A stretch of DNA of 64,000 nt, taken from NCBI RefSeq assembly GCF_000236805.1, contig NZ_AGFX01000030.1, positions 1 to 64,000 of the forward strand, written 5' to 3'. Of this stretch, positions 37,218 to 46,004 are shown in pieces. Numbering within the stretch: the stretch's first letter is position 1; every line of letters starts with the position of its first letter. The notes below the pieces were generated by a model. It was not told where the DNA came from. It saw only the letters and a list, made by a program, of their open reading frames with translations, and searched no databases. The position numbers and the translations under genes are program-made. Source of the DNA: Paenibacillus peoriae KCTC 3763 (GTDB lineage: Bacteria > Bacillota > Bacilli > Paenibacillales > Paenibacillaceae).

Positions 37218-37985
37218 ATGTCGGAGCAAGCAGTGAAATCGAATAAAACAGTGAAGTTCGTTGTGACCCGTCAGAATGAACCGAATGCCAGTCCATATAC
37301 GGAAGAATTCGAATTACCCTATCGCCCGGGCATGAATGTGATTAGCGCGCTGATGGAAATTCAGCGCAACCCGGTAGACAGTCATGGTAAAGAGACTGCC
37401 CCGGTATGCTGGGAGTCGAACTGTCTGGAAGAAGTATGCGGAGCCTGCTCGATGGTGATTAACGGCAAGCCGCGTCAGGCCTGTGCCGCACTTGTTGATA
37501 AGCTGGAGCAGCCGATTACGATTGCACCGATGAGCACATTCCCGGTTGTGCGGGATTTGATCATCGACCGCAGCCGGATGTTTAATGCACTCAAGAAGGT
37601 CAAAGCATGGATTCCGATTGACGGCACCTACGATCTGGGCCCTGGTCCCAGAATGGCGGAGAAAAAGCGTCAATGGGCGTATGAACTGTCCAAGTGCATG
37701 ACCTGCGGGGTTTGCCTGGAGGCTTGCCCAAATGTCAACGAGAAGACAACGTTCATTGGACCTGCGGCGATATCTCAGGTTCGCCTGTTTAACAGCCACC
37801 CGACAGGGGAAATGAATCAGGAGGAGCGGCTGGATGCATTGATGACGGACGACGGGCTGGAGGGCTGTGGTAATTCGCAAAACTGCGTACGTTCTTGCCC
37901 GAAAGGCATTCCGTTGACAACCTCCATTGCCGAAATGAACAAGCAAACGACCAAGCATATGTTCAAGCGTTGGCTGACTGTATAG
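37218..37985 (+). CDS. sdhB: Succinate dehydrogenase iron-sulfur subunit
   Basis: 255-residue subunit carrying electrons from FAD to cytochrome b. The 2Fe-2S cluster ligands are in CWESNCLEEVCGACSMVING (about residues 64-83). The C-terminal clusters are in CMTCGVCLEACP (about 160) and CGNSQNCVRSCPKGIPL (about 218-234). Start 20 bp after sdhA, with GGAGGG. It ends the operon at a terminator. Confidence 0.95.
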   Translation: MSEQAVKSNKTVKFVVTRQNEPNASPYTEEFELPYRPGMNVISALMEIQRNPVDSHGKETAPVCWESNCLEEVCGACSMVINGKPRQACAALVDKLEQPITIAPMSTFPVVRDLIIDRSRMFNALKKVKAWIPIDGTYDLGPGPRMAEKKRQWAYELSKCMTCGVCLEACPNVNEKTTFIGPAAISQVRLFNSHPTGEMNQEERLDALMTDDGLEGCGNSQNCVRSCPKGIPLTTSIAEMNKQTTKHMFKRWLTV

Positions 37986-38014
37986 CGCGAGTCAGCCAAG
38001 ATGTCATCAAAACC

Positions 38015-38053
38015 AAAACAGGCTTTTTCCAATCGGAGAAAGCCTGTTTTTTG
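38015..38053. terminator. Terminator of sdhCAB
   Basis: The perfect arms AAAACAGGCTTT (38015-38026) and AAAGCCTGTTTT (38039-38050) are followed by TT. Confidence 0.9.
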
Positions 38054-38255
38054 CGTTCATAAGAGATAAAGGGGAGCATGAGGGAGGAGAGTAATATAGC
38101 ACTTATGGTATAATTATGGTATTGTGTATCGTTTTTGGAGAAAAGGAGGCTGGGCAGGTGACTGTGCAACCGATAACGAATCGACCTGTCACCAGGTCGG
38201 ATGTAAGAATTACAGAATAGTGAGCTAGAGGAATAAATAGCAAGGGGACACACAT

Positions 38256-39200
38256 ATGGAGAAAACGCCGCAAACCCGCCGCGAGAGTCAGGATGGTCCG
38301 TACAATGAGGCCGCAATCCCTCCCGGTTCTTCGCGGCGTTCCACTTCAAATGAGCCAGCCAATCCTTCCCGCCGCCGTTTTTTGAAAAAAGCGGCTTTAG
38401 CCACAGCGGGAACTGCGCTTTTGGCTGGAGGATACGCTTCCTTATGGGAGCCTAATCATTTGGAGATTACACGCTTCACCTTGTCTCTGCCCCGTCTACC
38501 AGCTGCTTTTGACGGTATCAGAGTCGTACATTTCAGTGATGTGCATTTGGGTTTTCATATGGATGAGCAGGATCTGCGCGGGCTTGCGGACCGGATTGCC
38601 GGACTGGAGCCGGATTTGCTCTGTTTTACAGGTGATATTGTGGATGACTATGCAATATCCATGAAGGCTGCTGTTCCGGTTATGGCTTCCATGCATGCAA
38701 CTCTTGGCAAATTCGCCATTTTGGGCAATCATGATTATAGAGGCTTGCCAGCCGGAGTACAGGACTTATACCCGAAGACCGGATTTACGTTGCTGAGAAA
38801 CGAGCATGTGATTGTGGAGCGTGTAGGACAGCGTGTAGCGATGGTTGGTTTAGAGGATAATATCATGGGAAAACCTAATCCGCGCCGTGCCATTCATGGA
38901 CTCCCCGATGAAATGTGCAAGCTGCTGCTGATGCATGAGCCGGATTATGCGGATGTGGCGGCGCGAATGTCCTTTGACCTTCAACTGTCGGGGCATACGC
39001 ATGGAGGACAGGTGCGTTTGCCTGTCATCGGAGCAGCGATGCCGCCTCCGGGTGGACGCAAGTACGTTCAGGGATTGTTTCATGTAGGGACGGACCGGAT
39101 GCCGCTTTATGTCAGCAGAGGGGTTGGCATGACCAAGCTGCCGATTCGTGTACTGTGCAGACCAGAGCTTAGTGTCATTACGCTAAAATCTGGTCAATAG
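38256..39200 (+). CDS. Tat-exported metallophosphoesterase, YkuE-like
   Basis: 314-residue calcineurin-like phosphoesterase. A twin-arginine signal SRRRFLKKAALATAG (about residues 36-50), after an unusually long, disordered N-region, precedes the catalytic domain. Metal motifs are in order: FSDVHLG, GDIVDD, GNHDYR, LLMHEP and SGHTHGGQVRLP. B. subtilis YkuE is a known Tat substrate. AAGGGG precedes the ATG. The substrate is unknown. Confidence 0.9.
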   Translation: MEKTPQTRRESQDGPYNEAAIPPGSSRRSTSNEPANPSRRRFLKKAALATAGTALLAGGYASLWEPNHLEITRFTLSLPRLPAAFDGIRVVHFSDVHLGFHMDEQDLRGLADRIAGLEPDLLCFTGDIVDDYAISMKAAVPVMASMHATLGKFAILGNHDYRGLPAGVQDLYPKTGFTLLRNEHVIVERVGQRVAMVGLEDNIMGKPNPRRAIHGLPDEMCKLLLMHEPDYADVAARMSFDLQLSGHTHGGQVRLPVIGAAMPPPGGRKYVQGLFHVGTDRMPLYVSRGVGMTKLPIRVLCRPELSVITLKSGQ

Positions 39201-39311
39201 GCCATTATATTTTTTATCTTCACCAGTATATGCTTGGACTTGGAGCTGCACAGGGAAGGCTTGAATATAGTAAAGGATGTAGCTGTTTTCGGACAAAGGA
39301 GTGAGGCTCAG

Positions 39312-40052
39312 ATGGAGCGTATTGCTGTCATTTCGGATATTCATGGCAATTGGCCTGCCTGTGAGGCGGTGCTGGAGGATATTGCTTCCCGAGGCATTGG
39401 CCGTGTGTTTTGTTTGGGGGATCTGATCGGCAAAGGGCCTAGTCCACGTGAGGTTCTGGATGCAGTTCGTCAACATTGTGAAGTTGTCGTGCGGGGAAAT
39501 TGGGATGAGCTGGTCAGCATTAACGATGATCTCAATTTTAGCTGGCAAGCCGAGCGCTTGGGTACAGAACGAGTACAGTATTTGGCACAGTTACCGTTTC
39601 ATTATGATTTCAGGATGAGCGGTCGTCGTATCCGTCTGGTGCATGCTTCGCCCCAAAGCGTGTACCACCGTGTACAGCCTTGGGATGAGCCGGAAAAAAG
39701 ATTAGCCATGTTTGACCCGTTGGCTGAGGAGAATGGAAAAGATGCTTTTGCCCCGGATGTGGTGGGCTATGGAGATGTACATAATGCCTTTATTCAGCAT
39801 TTCCAGGGGAAGACGCTATTTAATGTCGGGAGTGTCGGGAATCCGCTGGACGTCACCCAGGCTTCATACTGTATTCTGGAAGGAAACCTGGGAGAAGAGC
39901 AAGCTACCCCTTTTTCCATTCATTTTGTACGCGTACCTTACGATATAGAGCTGGCGGTCACGCAAGCGGAGGAAGCCGATGTCCCTTCGTTGTCGTATTA
40001 TATTCGTGAGTTGCGCACAGGCATTTACCGGGGAATTCAGGACCTGGATTAA
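39312..40052 (+). CDS. Metallophosphoesterase, YfcE-like
   Basis: 246-residue cytoplasmic phosphoesterase. Motifs: ISDIHGNWPACEAVLEDIA, CLGDLIGKGPSPREVLDAV, VRGNWDELV, LVHASPQ and GYGDVHNAF, the last having GDVH where relatives have GHTH. The open frame starts at 39234; ATG 39312 follows AAAGGAG. It overlaps, out of frame, the upstream extension of the GNAT frame, but not the preferred GNAT start at 40105. Confidence 0.85.
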   Translation: MERIAVISDIHGNWPACEAVLEDIASRGIGRVFCLGDLIGKGPSPREVLDAVRQHCEVVVRGNWDELVSINDDLNFSWQAERLGTERVQYLAQLPFHYDFRMSGRRIRLVHASPQSVYHRVQPWDEPEKRLAMFDPLAEENGKDAFAPDVVGYGDVHNAFIQHFQGKTLFNVGSVGNPLDVTQASYCILEGNLGEEQATPFSIHFVRVPYDIELAVTQAEEADVPSLSYYIRELRTGIYRGIQDLD

Positions 40053-40104
40053 GTGTGGAAAACATTCATTCCAGCAAGCCAATCCATCCGCAGGAGGGGT
40101 CCAT

Positions 40105-40683
40105 GTGCTGACTAAAGAAATGCTTCGTTCAGGACTGCCGGAGCTTTACGCCCATCGTGTCCGATTACGCCAGCTGAGAGCGGAGGATTATCCTGCATTG
40201 GAGCGGATGCTGTCCGATCCTTTAGTCATCCAATACGTGAATCGGATTCGCAAGCCCGTCTATGCGCGAATGCGGCGTCTGGTTGCCCAAATCAAAGTAG
40301 CTGGCGATTCTCTGGATTCCCTCCACTTTGCAGTGGAATGGCATGAAGGAGATACACGCGTTACCCCTTCACAGCTGCTCGGTATCGCTTCGTTTCAGCA
40401 ATGGAATGAGGGTACAGGTGAGGCGCAACTGGGCTATATTTTAGATCGTCCATTCTGGGGACAGGGACTGGCTACAGAGATCGTGGAAGTGATGCTGAAA
40501 TTTGGTTTCGGGTCTTTGAAGCTCAAACGAATCGAAGGTCGTTGCCAAGAGGATAACCAGGCTTCCGTGCGTGTGCTTGTCAAAAATAAGCTGCGTCTGC
40601 TCCGCATCATTCGCTCCTATGATCCTTCAGGAGAGGTGCCCAATGTATTGGTGTTTTCGATTACCCAAGGGGATTATGCGTAG
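40105..40683 (+). CDS. GNAT-family N-acetyltransferase
   Basis: 192-residue acetyl-CoA-dependent transferase of the RimJ/RimL group. Features are LRQLRAEDYPALERMLSDPL at the N-terminus and the acetyl-CoA-binding region LGYILDRPFWGQGLATEIVE (about residues 110-129), followed by LKRIEGRCQEDNQAS. GTG 40105 follows GGAGGGG; the upstream open frame overlaps the metallophosphoesterase gene. It lies close behind that gene, probably cotranscribed. Substrate unknown. Confidence 0.82.
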   Translation: MLTKEMLRSGLPELYAHRVRLRQLRAEDYPALERMLSDPLVIQYVNRIRKPVYARMRRLVAQIKVAGDSLDSLHFAVEWHEGDTRVTPSQLLGIASFQQWNEGTGEAQLGYILDRPFWGQGLATEIVEVMLKFGFGSLKLKRIEGRCQEDNQASVRVLVKNKLRLLRIIRSYDPSGEVPNVLVFSITQGDYA

Positions 40684-40793
40684 AAATGGGAAAGGAATAT
40701 TTTGTTACAAAGATGAAACATAACTGCAAAACAACTTTAACACAGGACGGGTACAATACAGACATGACCCCCTTTTGAATAATAAATGTTGCT

Positions 40794-40822
40794 AGGACCC
40801 GAAGCTTCGGGTCCTCTTTTTT
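40794..40822 (+). terminator. Rho-independent terminator
   Basis: The perfect 22-base palindrome AGGACCCGAAG/CTTCGGGTCCT (40794-40815) is followed by CTTTTTTT. Confidence 0.9.
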
Positions 40823-40894
40823 TATGTTTCTATTGCAGCTACCTGCGATTACAGGCGATTCCTATGATTCATATGACGTCTTTAAGTTTTATGA

Positions 40895-41094
40895 CTATAT
40901 AAGTTGAACTTGAAAGTTACCTATCGTGCCACTGCGCAGACGGATGGTGCTTCCCATCGCCACCGCCCCCGGATTCCCGAAATAAAGCCTATGATCAAGG
41001 TAGAAATCCGGGGACAAAAGCGACCGCTTCGCTTGTACAGCACCATTCCGCCTACTCCGTTTTATTTGTACATTTTTTAGTTTAACTTATATAG
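40895..41094. repeat. Long imperfect palindromic intergenic element, copy 2
   Basis: A 200-bp near-palindrome. The outer arms are CTATATAAGTTGAACT (40895-40910) and AGTTTAACTTATATAG (41079-41094), a middle pair is GGATGGTGCT/AGCACCATTCC, and the inner stem is CCCCGGATT (40967-40975) with AATCCGGGG (41005-41013). Layout is like copy 1 at 25393. The rest of the 450-bp gap 40684-41133 holds the preceding terminator and no gene. Confidence 0.7.
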
Positions 41095-41133
41095 ATCCAT
41101 ATTAGATTATCTCCTGGCTTGAATTAAGGGCTA

Positions 41134-41349
41134 TCAGTTCTCTTCTTCTAACTGGATTAATTCTGATAAGTCTGTGATTTCCAGAGCATGGGCGATTTTT
41201 TCGATTACGGGAAAGCTAATTTCCTGTCTTGCATTACGACACATGTCCGAAATCGTAGCTTGGCGGATTCCTGTTAATTGAGACAGCTTTGTTTGAGTGA
41301 TGCCTTTATTTTTCATAACGATATGTAGCTTCAATTTAACCTTTAGCAA
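41134..41349 (-). CDS. Small XRE-family helix-turn-helix regulator
   Basis: 71-residue Cro/C1-type DNA-binding protein, HTH MKNKGITQTKLSQLTGIRQ followed by ATISDMCRNARQEISFPVIE. The frame is open to 41382. TTG 41349 follows GGAGGT at seven bases and gives the usual short N-terminus (LKVKLKLHIV), so it is preferred. A palindrome overlaps its promoter region. Divergent from the interrupted gene at 41504. Confidence 0.82.
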   Translation of the reverse strand: MLKVKLKLHIVMKNKGITQTKLSQLTGIRQATISDMCRNARQEISFPVIEKIAHALEITDLSELIQLEEEN

Positions 41350-41370
41350 ACTTAAAACCTCCATTGACAT

Positions 41371-41392
41371 TATACTATCCATAGTATATACT
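41371..41392. promoter_or_regulatory. Palindromic operator upstream of the XRE gene
   Basis: TATACTAT-CC-ATAGTATA (41371-41388) is a perfect inverted repeat, and AGTATATACT (41383-41392) overlaps it. It lies in the divergent region between the XRE gene and the interrupted gene, a typical place for autoregulation. Confidence 0.6.
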
Positions 41393-41503
41393 AAGGAACG
41401 TATAATAAATGATTTACATACTATTTATCTTAACAAGGGGATATGCATCATATCCTTGGCTTTGCTGTTGCCATTTTACCAAAAAAGAATCGGGGGAGTA
41501 CAT

Positions 41504-42163
41504 ATGAGCACACTAGGAAATAAAGTCAACAAACAACACATTCTGGACATCGCTCGCATGGAACCAGTTTGGCCACAAGAAGAGGGAAAGCATGAAAAAG
41601 AGATACATTATTATCACATCACCGATGCTCTGAACCGTAAATAGCAAACGATTGGCTATAATGTCTCAGATGCTATTGAAGTATTTGAGAAAGAAAAGAA
41701 TAATGTGTGGACACGAATCATAAAGCCAGCCCCGTTTAATCCCAAATTGACCATGAACGATCTCATTCACATGTTTCATATCAGTTCCGAAGATGAGCAC
41801 ATCCGTAATGCTATGCAAATCATACTGAACTCGGTTGAAAGGCGCAATGAGTTCATTGCCCGTTCTATTTATACTAACGAACAAGACACTTTTAATCTAC
41901 TCTGCAATATGAAAGGTGAATATCTTCGGCATCATCAGCTTACAGACGAGGAATTTATGGAGTTGTATGCCGCAAATCCTGTTGAAGCATTATCTGTATA
42001 TTTTCTGGAGTCCGTTGACATTCATCTGTATTGGGAGTGGGCAGGGGCAGGAGGTACATGTGAGAAGGCCGTTCAATATAAGCAGGGTGCACCTGAAATG
42101 ACTTTAATCCAAGCGATTGAAAGGGCTGAGGAAGAAGTCGACCGCCATGTATCTGGTTATTAA
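41504..42163 (+). pseudogene. Gene interrupted by one in-frame TAG stop
   Basis: ATG 41504 (after CGGGGGA) opens a frame that ends at TAG 41642-41644 after 46 codons. The same frame continues without gap (QTIGYNVSDAIEVFEKEKNN, then VWTRIIKPAPFNPKLTMND) to 42163, 220 codons in total. The downstream part is also open from ATG 41705. The continuous coding character on both sides argues for a single gene of about 219 residues broken by one substitution. The family is not recognised; the later part is acidic and helical and includes HLYWEWAGAGGTCEKAVQYK. Confidence 0.7.
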
Positions 42164-42187
42164 CTGTTTTACAAAGGAGGAGTGTGT

Positions 42188-42307
42188 ATGTATAGAACAG
42201 GAAGATTAATTGACGGCAAACTGTTTCTAAAGACACTTAAAGGCGATTGGATCAGCCTACAGATGCTTATTGAAAATCCATTTTACAGAGGTGTGGAATA
42301 TGCTTAA
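42188..42307 (+). CDS. Small ORF (39 aa)
   Basis: 39-codon frame beginning MYRTGRLIDGKLFLKTLKGD, with AAAGGAGGAG at the right distance before ATG 42188. It lies 24 bp after the interrupted gene and probably belongs to the same transcript. No homologue is recognised. Confidence 0.5.
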   Translation: MYRTGRLIDGKLFLKTLKGDWISLQMLIENPFYRGVEYA

Positions 42308-42321
42308 GAGAGCTAAGAGGA

Positions 42322-42425
42322 GGTTGGCAGCGGAGCGGAGGATTTAAATCTGGAGAAGCGCAAGCGTTCGCCTTTGCAATGGGATTCTACCCTTTTATAT
42401 AATCCTGAGAATCCCGTTGCAACAG
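42322..42425. repeat. Palindromic intergenic element, truncated copy 3
   Basis: It starts GGTTGGCAGCGGAGCGG and contains GAAGCGCAAGCGTTCGCCTTT, close to copy 1. The inner stem is TTGCAATGGGATTCT (42374-42388) with AGAATCCCGTTGCAA (42408-42422), one mismatch. The right outer arm is missing, so the element looks half-deleted. Confidence 0.65.
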
Positions 42426-42490
42426 TGTTCATAAGTATTATAAGATCAAATCATTCACATAGCGGTGGATCAACGTCGAAGCCTATCCAT

Positions 42491-43231
42491 TTACTCTCCG
42501 AGAAGCTTCAAGAAATTGGCTGGCACTGCAATTTGCTGATTATTAATCATGATCTTCCGAAGCTCTTCAATGGAGTCCTCTTCGCCTCTGGCATCTTTAA
42601 TCTCCTTGATTTCGCGATGCAGCCGTTCCATTTGGAGATCCAGCGCATTAGCAGAATCTGCCGCATTCTTCAATTCACGTGTCAGGTTTTCGGGAACGGA
42701 CTGGTTATATTTATAAAAGATTTTATGCTCCAGACTTGCCCAGAAATCCATCGCAATCGTTCGAATTTGTACCTCTACACAGACTAGTTCCTGACAATCT
42801 GACATGAATACAGGGACTTGGATCAGCAAATGCAGACTTTGGTAGCCGTTTGGTTTGGGATTTTTGATGTAATCCTTGATTTCCAGCACCTTCAAATCAT
42901 TTTGGCTCTGAAGCATGTTGCTGACGTCATAGATATCAGAAATAAAAGAGCAGGTAATGCGCAGTCCGGCGATATCCTTAATTTGATTTTTGACAGCGTC
43001 GAGGGAAAGCTCGCTATTTTTCCGAACCATTTTATTCATAATGCTCTCAGGAGATTTGAGCCGTGATTTAGTATGCTCAATAGGGCTATAATCGTGCAGG
43101 GTCTGAAATTCCTGTTTTAATATTTCAATCTTGGTTTCCATTTCGTCGAGTGCGAATTTATAGATTAGCATAAAACGCGTGATGTCATACTTTAGTTTTT
43201 TGAGCTTGTCCATTGGATTTTCTAAATGCAT
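42491..43231 (-). CDS. Small alarmone synthetase (RelP/RelQ, YjbM/YwaC type)
   Basis: 246-residue stand-alone (p)ppGpp synthetase with no hydrolase or regulatory domain. RelA_SpoT signature segments are KSRLKSPESIMNKMVRK (about residues 57-73), IKDIAGLRITCSFISDIYDV (about 85-104), IKNPKPNGYQSLHLLIQVP (about 122-140), VEVQIRTIAMDFWASLEHKI. The C-terminus is a charged helix. GAGGAG lies eight bases before the ATG. Membership of the RelP or RelQ subgroup is not decided here. Confidence 0.9.
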   Translation of the reverse strand: MHLENPMDKLKKLKYDITRFMLIYKFALDEMETKIEILKQEFQTLHDYSPIEHTKSRLKSPESIMNKMVRKNSELSLDAVKNQIKDIAGLRITCSFISDIYDVSNMLQSQNDLKVLEIKDYIKNPKPNGYQSLHLLIQVPVFMSDCQELVCVEVQIRTIAMDFWASLEHKIFYKYNQSVPENLTRELKNAADSANALDLQMERLHREIKEIKDARGEEDSIEELRKIMINNQQIAVPANFLKLLGE

Positions 43232-43287
43232 ATGTAATTCTCCTCACACATAGATGACGTTTATTTAACATAGTGGAGCTGTATGGT

Positions 43288-43327
43288 TTAGGGTGGTTGG
43301 TAGCGGAGCGACGATCCCACCCTAAAT
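43288..43327. repeat. Short hairpin copy 4 of the GGYAGCGGAGCG element
   Basis: The perfect stem TTTAGGGTGG (43288-43297) and CCACCCTAAA (43318-43327) has a loop containing GGTAGCGGAGCG. It lies just past the 3' end of the PHP phosphatase gene and may stop or protect its transcript. Confidence 0.6.
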
Positions 43328-43343
43328 AAAGCTTAAAGCGCCA

Positions 43344-44153
43344 TTACAAGGGCACGGAAATTTTACGTTTTTCCTTAAAATAAACCCATTCCCGGAAGCC
43401 GATATCCTTCAGCATCGACTTCACTTCGTTCCAATCCTCGCCTACTCGCGAAGGCTTGTGGGCATCTGATCCAAAGGTGACCTCTACGCCAAAATGGTGC
43501 GCTCTTTCTAAAATAGATTCAGACGGGTACCATCCGCCACTCAGCTTGGTTTTACCCGAAGTGTTGATTTCAATGGCTACGCCGGATTCTGCAATCACCC
43601 GTAAGGTTTCATCGATCGCCTCATCGGCAGGAATATCTGAAAAGTCCGGAAAATTCCCCTTCATCGCGTCAATATGACCTAAAATCTGGAACATCCCACT
43701 TCGCGCAGACTCCTGAATGAGTGAATAGTAGGCTTGCTTGACCTCGATTTTGCGAGCATCACTTAATTTTTTCCAACGGCTACGGTTAAAAATGCTGTCC
43801 CCTTCAACACTGTGGACCGACCCAATAAGGTAATCAAACGGATATGGAGCCAGCGTGGAACGATATAGCTCCGCATAATCAGGAAAATAATCGGTCTCCA
43901 ATCCGAGCAGGACGTCAATGCGGCCTGCGTATTCCTGTTTAAGCTGTTGCACCTCTTCAACGTACTCGGCAAGCTGAGATTTTGCCATATAAATCTTCGG
44001 AAAAGCCTGATCCTGCTCGCTGCCCAGGAAAGGGGAGTGGTCCGAAATGCCAATCACTTGCAAGCCAGACTGAATGCCAGCTTCAATGTAATCCCGAATG
44101 TTGCCGTCCGCATGACCGCAACGGAAATGATGGGTGTGCAGATCAAATTTCAT
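43344..44153 (-). CDS. PHP-domain phosphatase, HisJ-like histidinol-phosphatase
   Basis: 269-residue PHP-superfamily metallophosphatase. Metal motifs: FDLHTHHFRCGHA at the N-terminus, ISDHSPFLG, LLGLETDYFPDY, GSVHSVEG, and the C-terminal TFGSDAHKPSRVGEDW. The best match is HisJ/HisK, which dephosphorylates histidinol phosphate. It is not next to his genes, so histidine biosynthesis is uncertain. ATG 44153 follows AAAGGAAGAAAGG; the frame is open to 44177. Confidence 0.8.
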   Translation of the reverse strand: MKFDLHTHHFRCGHADGNIRDYIEAGIQSGLQVIGISDHSPFLGSEQDQAFPKIYMAKSQLAEYVEEVQQLKQEYAGRIDVLLGLETDYFPDYAELYRSTLAPYPFDYLIGSVHSVEGDSIFNRSRWKKLSDARKIEVKQAYYSLIQESARSGMFQILGHIDAMKGNFPDFSDIPADEAIDETLRVIAESGVAIEINTSGKTKLSGGWYPSESILERAHHFGVEVTFGSDAHKPSRVGEDWNEVKSMLKDIGFREWVYFKEKRKISVPL

Positions 44154-44213
44154 AGCCTTTCTTCCTTTCGTAATCAAGGTTCATATTCCGTATGGTGTTC
44201 ATAGCGAATTACG

Positions 44214-45116
44214 TTATTCAGAACTGGTAAAATTCGTTTCCGGCATCCCCTTCAAATCGCTTAAAAATTGCTGCATGGCTGAGTTTAGATATCGGCCTGA
44301 TTTATAAATCACTCCTACCGGATGACTAACCTCCAACTCGGGAATATGGATCATTTTTAATGTGCCTGTACGCAGCTCGGAAGTGACTGACAGTCTTGAG
44401 ATAATGGCAGCGCCCAGATTAATTTCGACCATCCGTTTGACCTCCTCACTGCTGGACAACTCGATCACGACGTGAGGCACGATCTGGTGCTTTTTAAATA
44501 CATCGTCCACGAATTTCCGTCCTACCGTATCGGGAGAGAGCAGAATAAGCGGAATTTCCCGAAGGGCTTCAATGGTAGCGTGCGGTTGGGAGGCCAGTGG
44601 ATGAGTAGGGGACACGACAAGCTCAAAGGAATCATAATATAGAACTGAAGTGCTCAAATTCGGATTCCGTTCGATCAGATAGCCGATACCTACATCAATA
44701 AGTCCGTTCTCCACCTGCTGATAGATCATGGAGGAGGCCATAGATTGAATGGAGGTTTTGATGAGCGGGAACTGATCCTGAAAGTAGGAAAGCACGCGCG
44801 GTAAAATTTGAATGGCGATGGATGTGGTCGTACCCAGCGCAATATGCCCCTGCGGCGTTTCGTTTAGATCGTACAATTTCTGCCGTAATTCCTCGACTAT
44901 CTCCAATATGCGCTCGGCGTGCTCTAAAAAGACAGTTCCCCGGTCGGTCAGGGTGACGGGCTGGTTGCGGTCAATCAGAATGGTTTTGAATTCGTCCTCC
45001 AGGCTTTTGATCTGGGCGGACACCGCGGGCTGCGTTAAATTGAGAAGTTCTCCGGCTTTTCGGAAACTCATGGTTTTGGAAATCATGATAAGCGTTTCAA
45101 GTTGACTGATGTTCAT
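44214..45116 (-). CDS. LysR-family transcriptional regulator
   Basis: 300-residue LysR regulator: MNISQLETLIMISKTMSFRK, AGELLNLTQPAVSAQIKSLE, then an effector-binding domain ending at about 290. GAGGAGG precedes the ATG at seven bases. It resembles CysL/YofA-type proteins. Neighbours do not reveal a target. Confidence 0.88.
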   Translation of the reverse strand: MNISQLETLIMISKTMSFRKAGELLNLTQPAVSAQIKSLEDEFKTILIDRNQPVTLTDRGTVFLEHAERILEIVEELRQKLYDLNETPQGHIALGTTTSIAIQILPRVLSYFQDQFPLIKTSIQSMASSMIYQQVENGLIDVGIGYLIERNPNLSTSVLYYDSFELVVSPTHPLASQPHATIEALREIPLILLSPDTVGRKFVDDVFKKHQIVPHVVIELSSSEEVKRMVEINLGAAIISRLSVTSELRTGTLKMIHIPELEVSHPVGVIYKSGRYLNSAMQQFLSDLKGMPETNFTSSE

Positions 45117-45393
45117 GAAGTTCCTCCTCTCTTTTCTTAATTCTGTCGCAGCTGTATAGATTGAATATTTTTAGCCAATTCACCTGTTCATATGTAAAAC
45201 CGTCGATATGCTTTATTTCATTAGATTATAGGTTATTCGGGCAGGAAGGGCAATGAATCAAAGCAGAGCACGGTGAAGTATGGTATATTGGGAAATAAAG
45301 ACTAAAGTCCTGATTTACATCAAAAATAATTTAGTTTAGTTCTGATAGGAAGTGAGATATAGGACAATATTCACATTTTTTGTGATTTGGCTA

Positions 45394-45421
45394 TAAAAAA
45401 TTGCCGGGAAGCTGTCGATAA
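45394..45421 (+). promoter_or_regulatory. Sigma-D-like promoter upstream of cheX
   Basis: TAAA (45394-45397), 16 bp, GTCGATAA (45414-45421) is close to the motility sigma-D consensus (TAAA, about 15, GCCGATAT). It lies about 119 bp before cheX. Apart from this, the 423-bp gap 45117-45539 is AT-rich and holds no gene. Confidence 0.55.
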
Positions 45422-45539
45422 GTGATAAAGAGAGTATTTTGTTGAGGGTCGACTCGTTTTGTATCATTATTTGAACTAAAAATTCTAATTTAAATGGGAC
45501 TTTTGTTGTGTGTCTAAAAGCCCATCGTAAAGGGGCGCA

Positions 45540-46004
45540 ATGATCGTGAAGGCAGAAGTGATAAATCCTTTTTTGGAGTCGGCGCGACGGGTCATTGAAC
45601 AACTGATCCAAGTCTCTCCTTCACCCGGCAATCTCGGTGTGAAAAATGTCGAGCTGGTAGATGACCATATTTGGATTATGATCGGAATGACCGGACAGCT
45701 TAGCGGAAATATTGTGTTCGGTCTGAATGAACAGGTGGCGCTACGTATGGTATCAGCGATGATGGGCGGATTTGTCTTGACTGAAATTGACGAGATGGGA
45801 AAAAGTGCAATTTCCGAATTAGGCAATATGATTAGTGGTAATGCCAGTACGATTTTGTCCAGTCAGGGAATTGTCGTAGACATCACGCCTCCGCAAGTCA
45901 TGAAATCGGAAAACCTGACTACTTTTGTACCTCAGCGTGCCCTTTTTATTCCGCTAACTGTGGAAGGAATCGGTGAGATGGATATTCAGGTAATGATCTC
46001 TTAA
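45540..46004 (+). CDS. cheX: CheX-like chemotaxis protein (CheY-P phosphatase family)
   Basis: 154-residue member of the CheC/CheX/FliY family. The catalytic signature SAISELGNMISGNASTILSS (about residues 97-116) contains the conserved Glu and Asn that dephosphorylate CheY-P. AAAGGGG lies before the ATG. It is not in a chemotaxis operon here; an upstream sigma-D-like promoter would tie it to motility. Confidence 0.82.
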   Translation: MIVKAEVINPFLESARRVIEQLIQVSPSPGNLGVKNVELVDDHIWIMIGMTGQLSGNIVFGLNEQVALRMVSAMMGGFVLTEIDEMGKSAISELGNMISGNASTILSSQGIVVDITPPQVMKSENLTTFVPQRALFIPLTVEGIGEMDIQVMIS

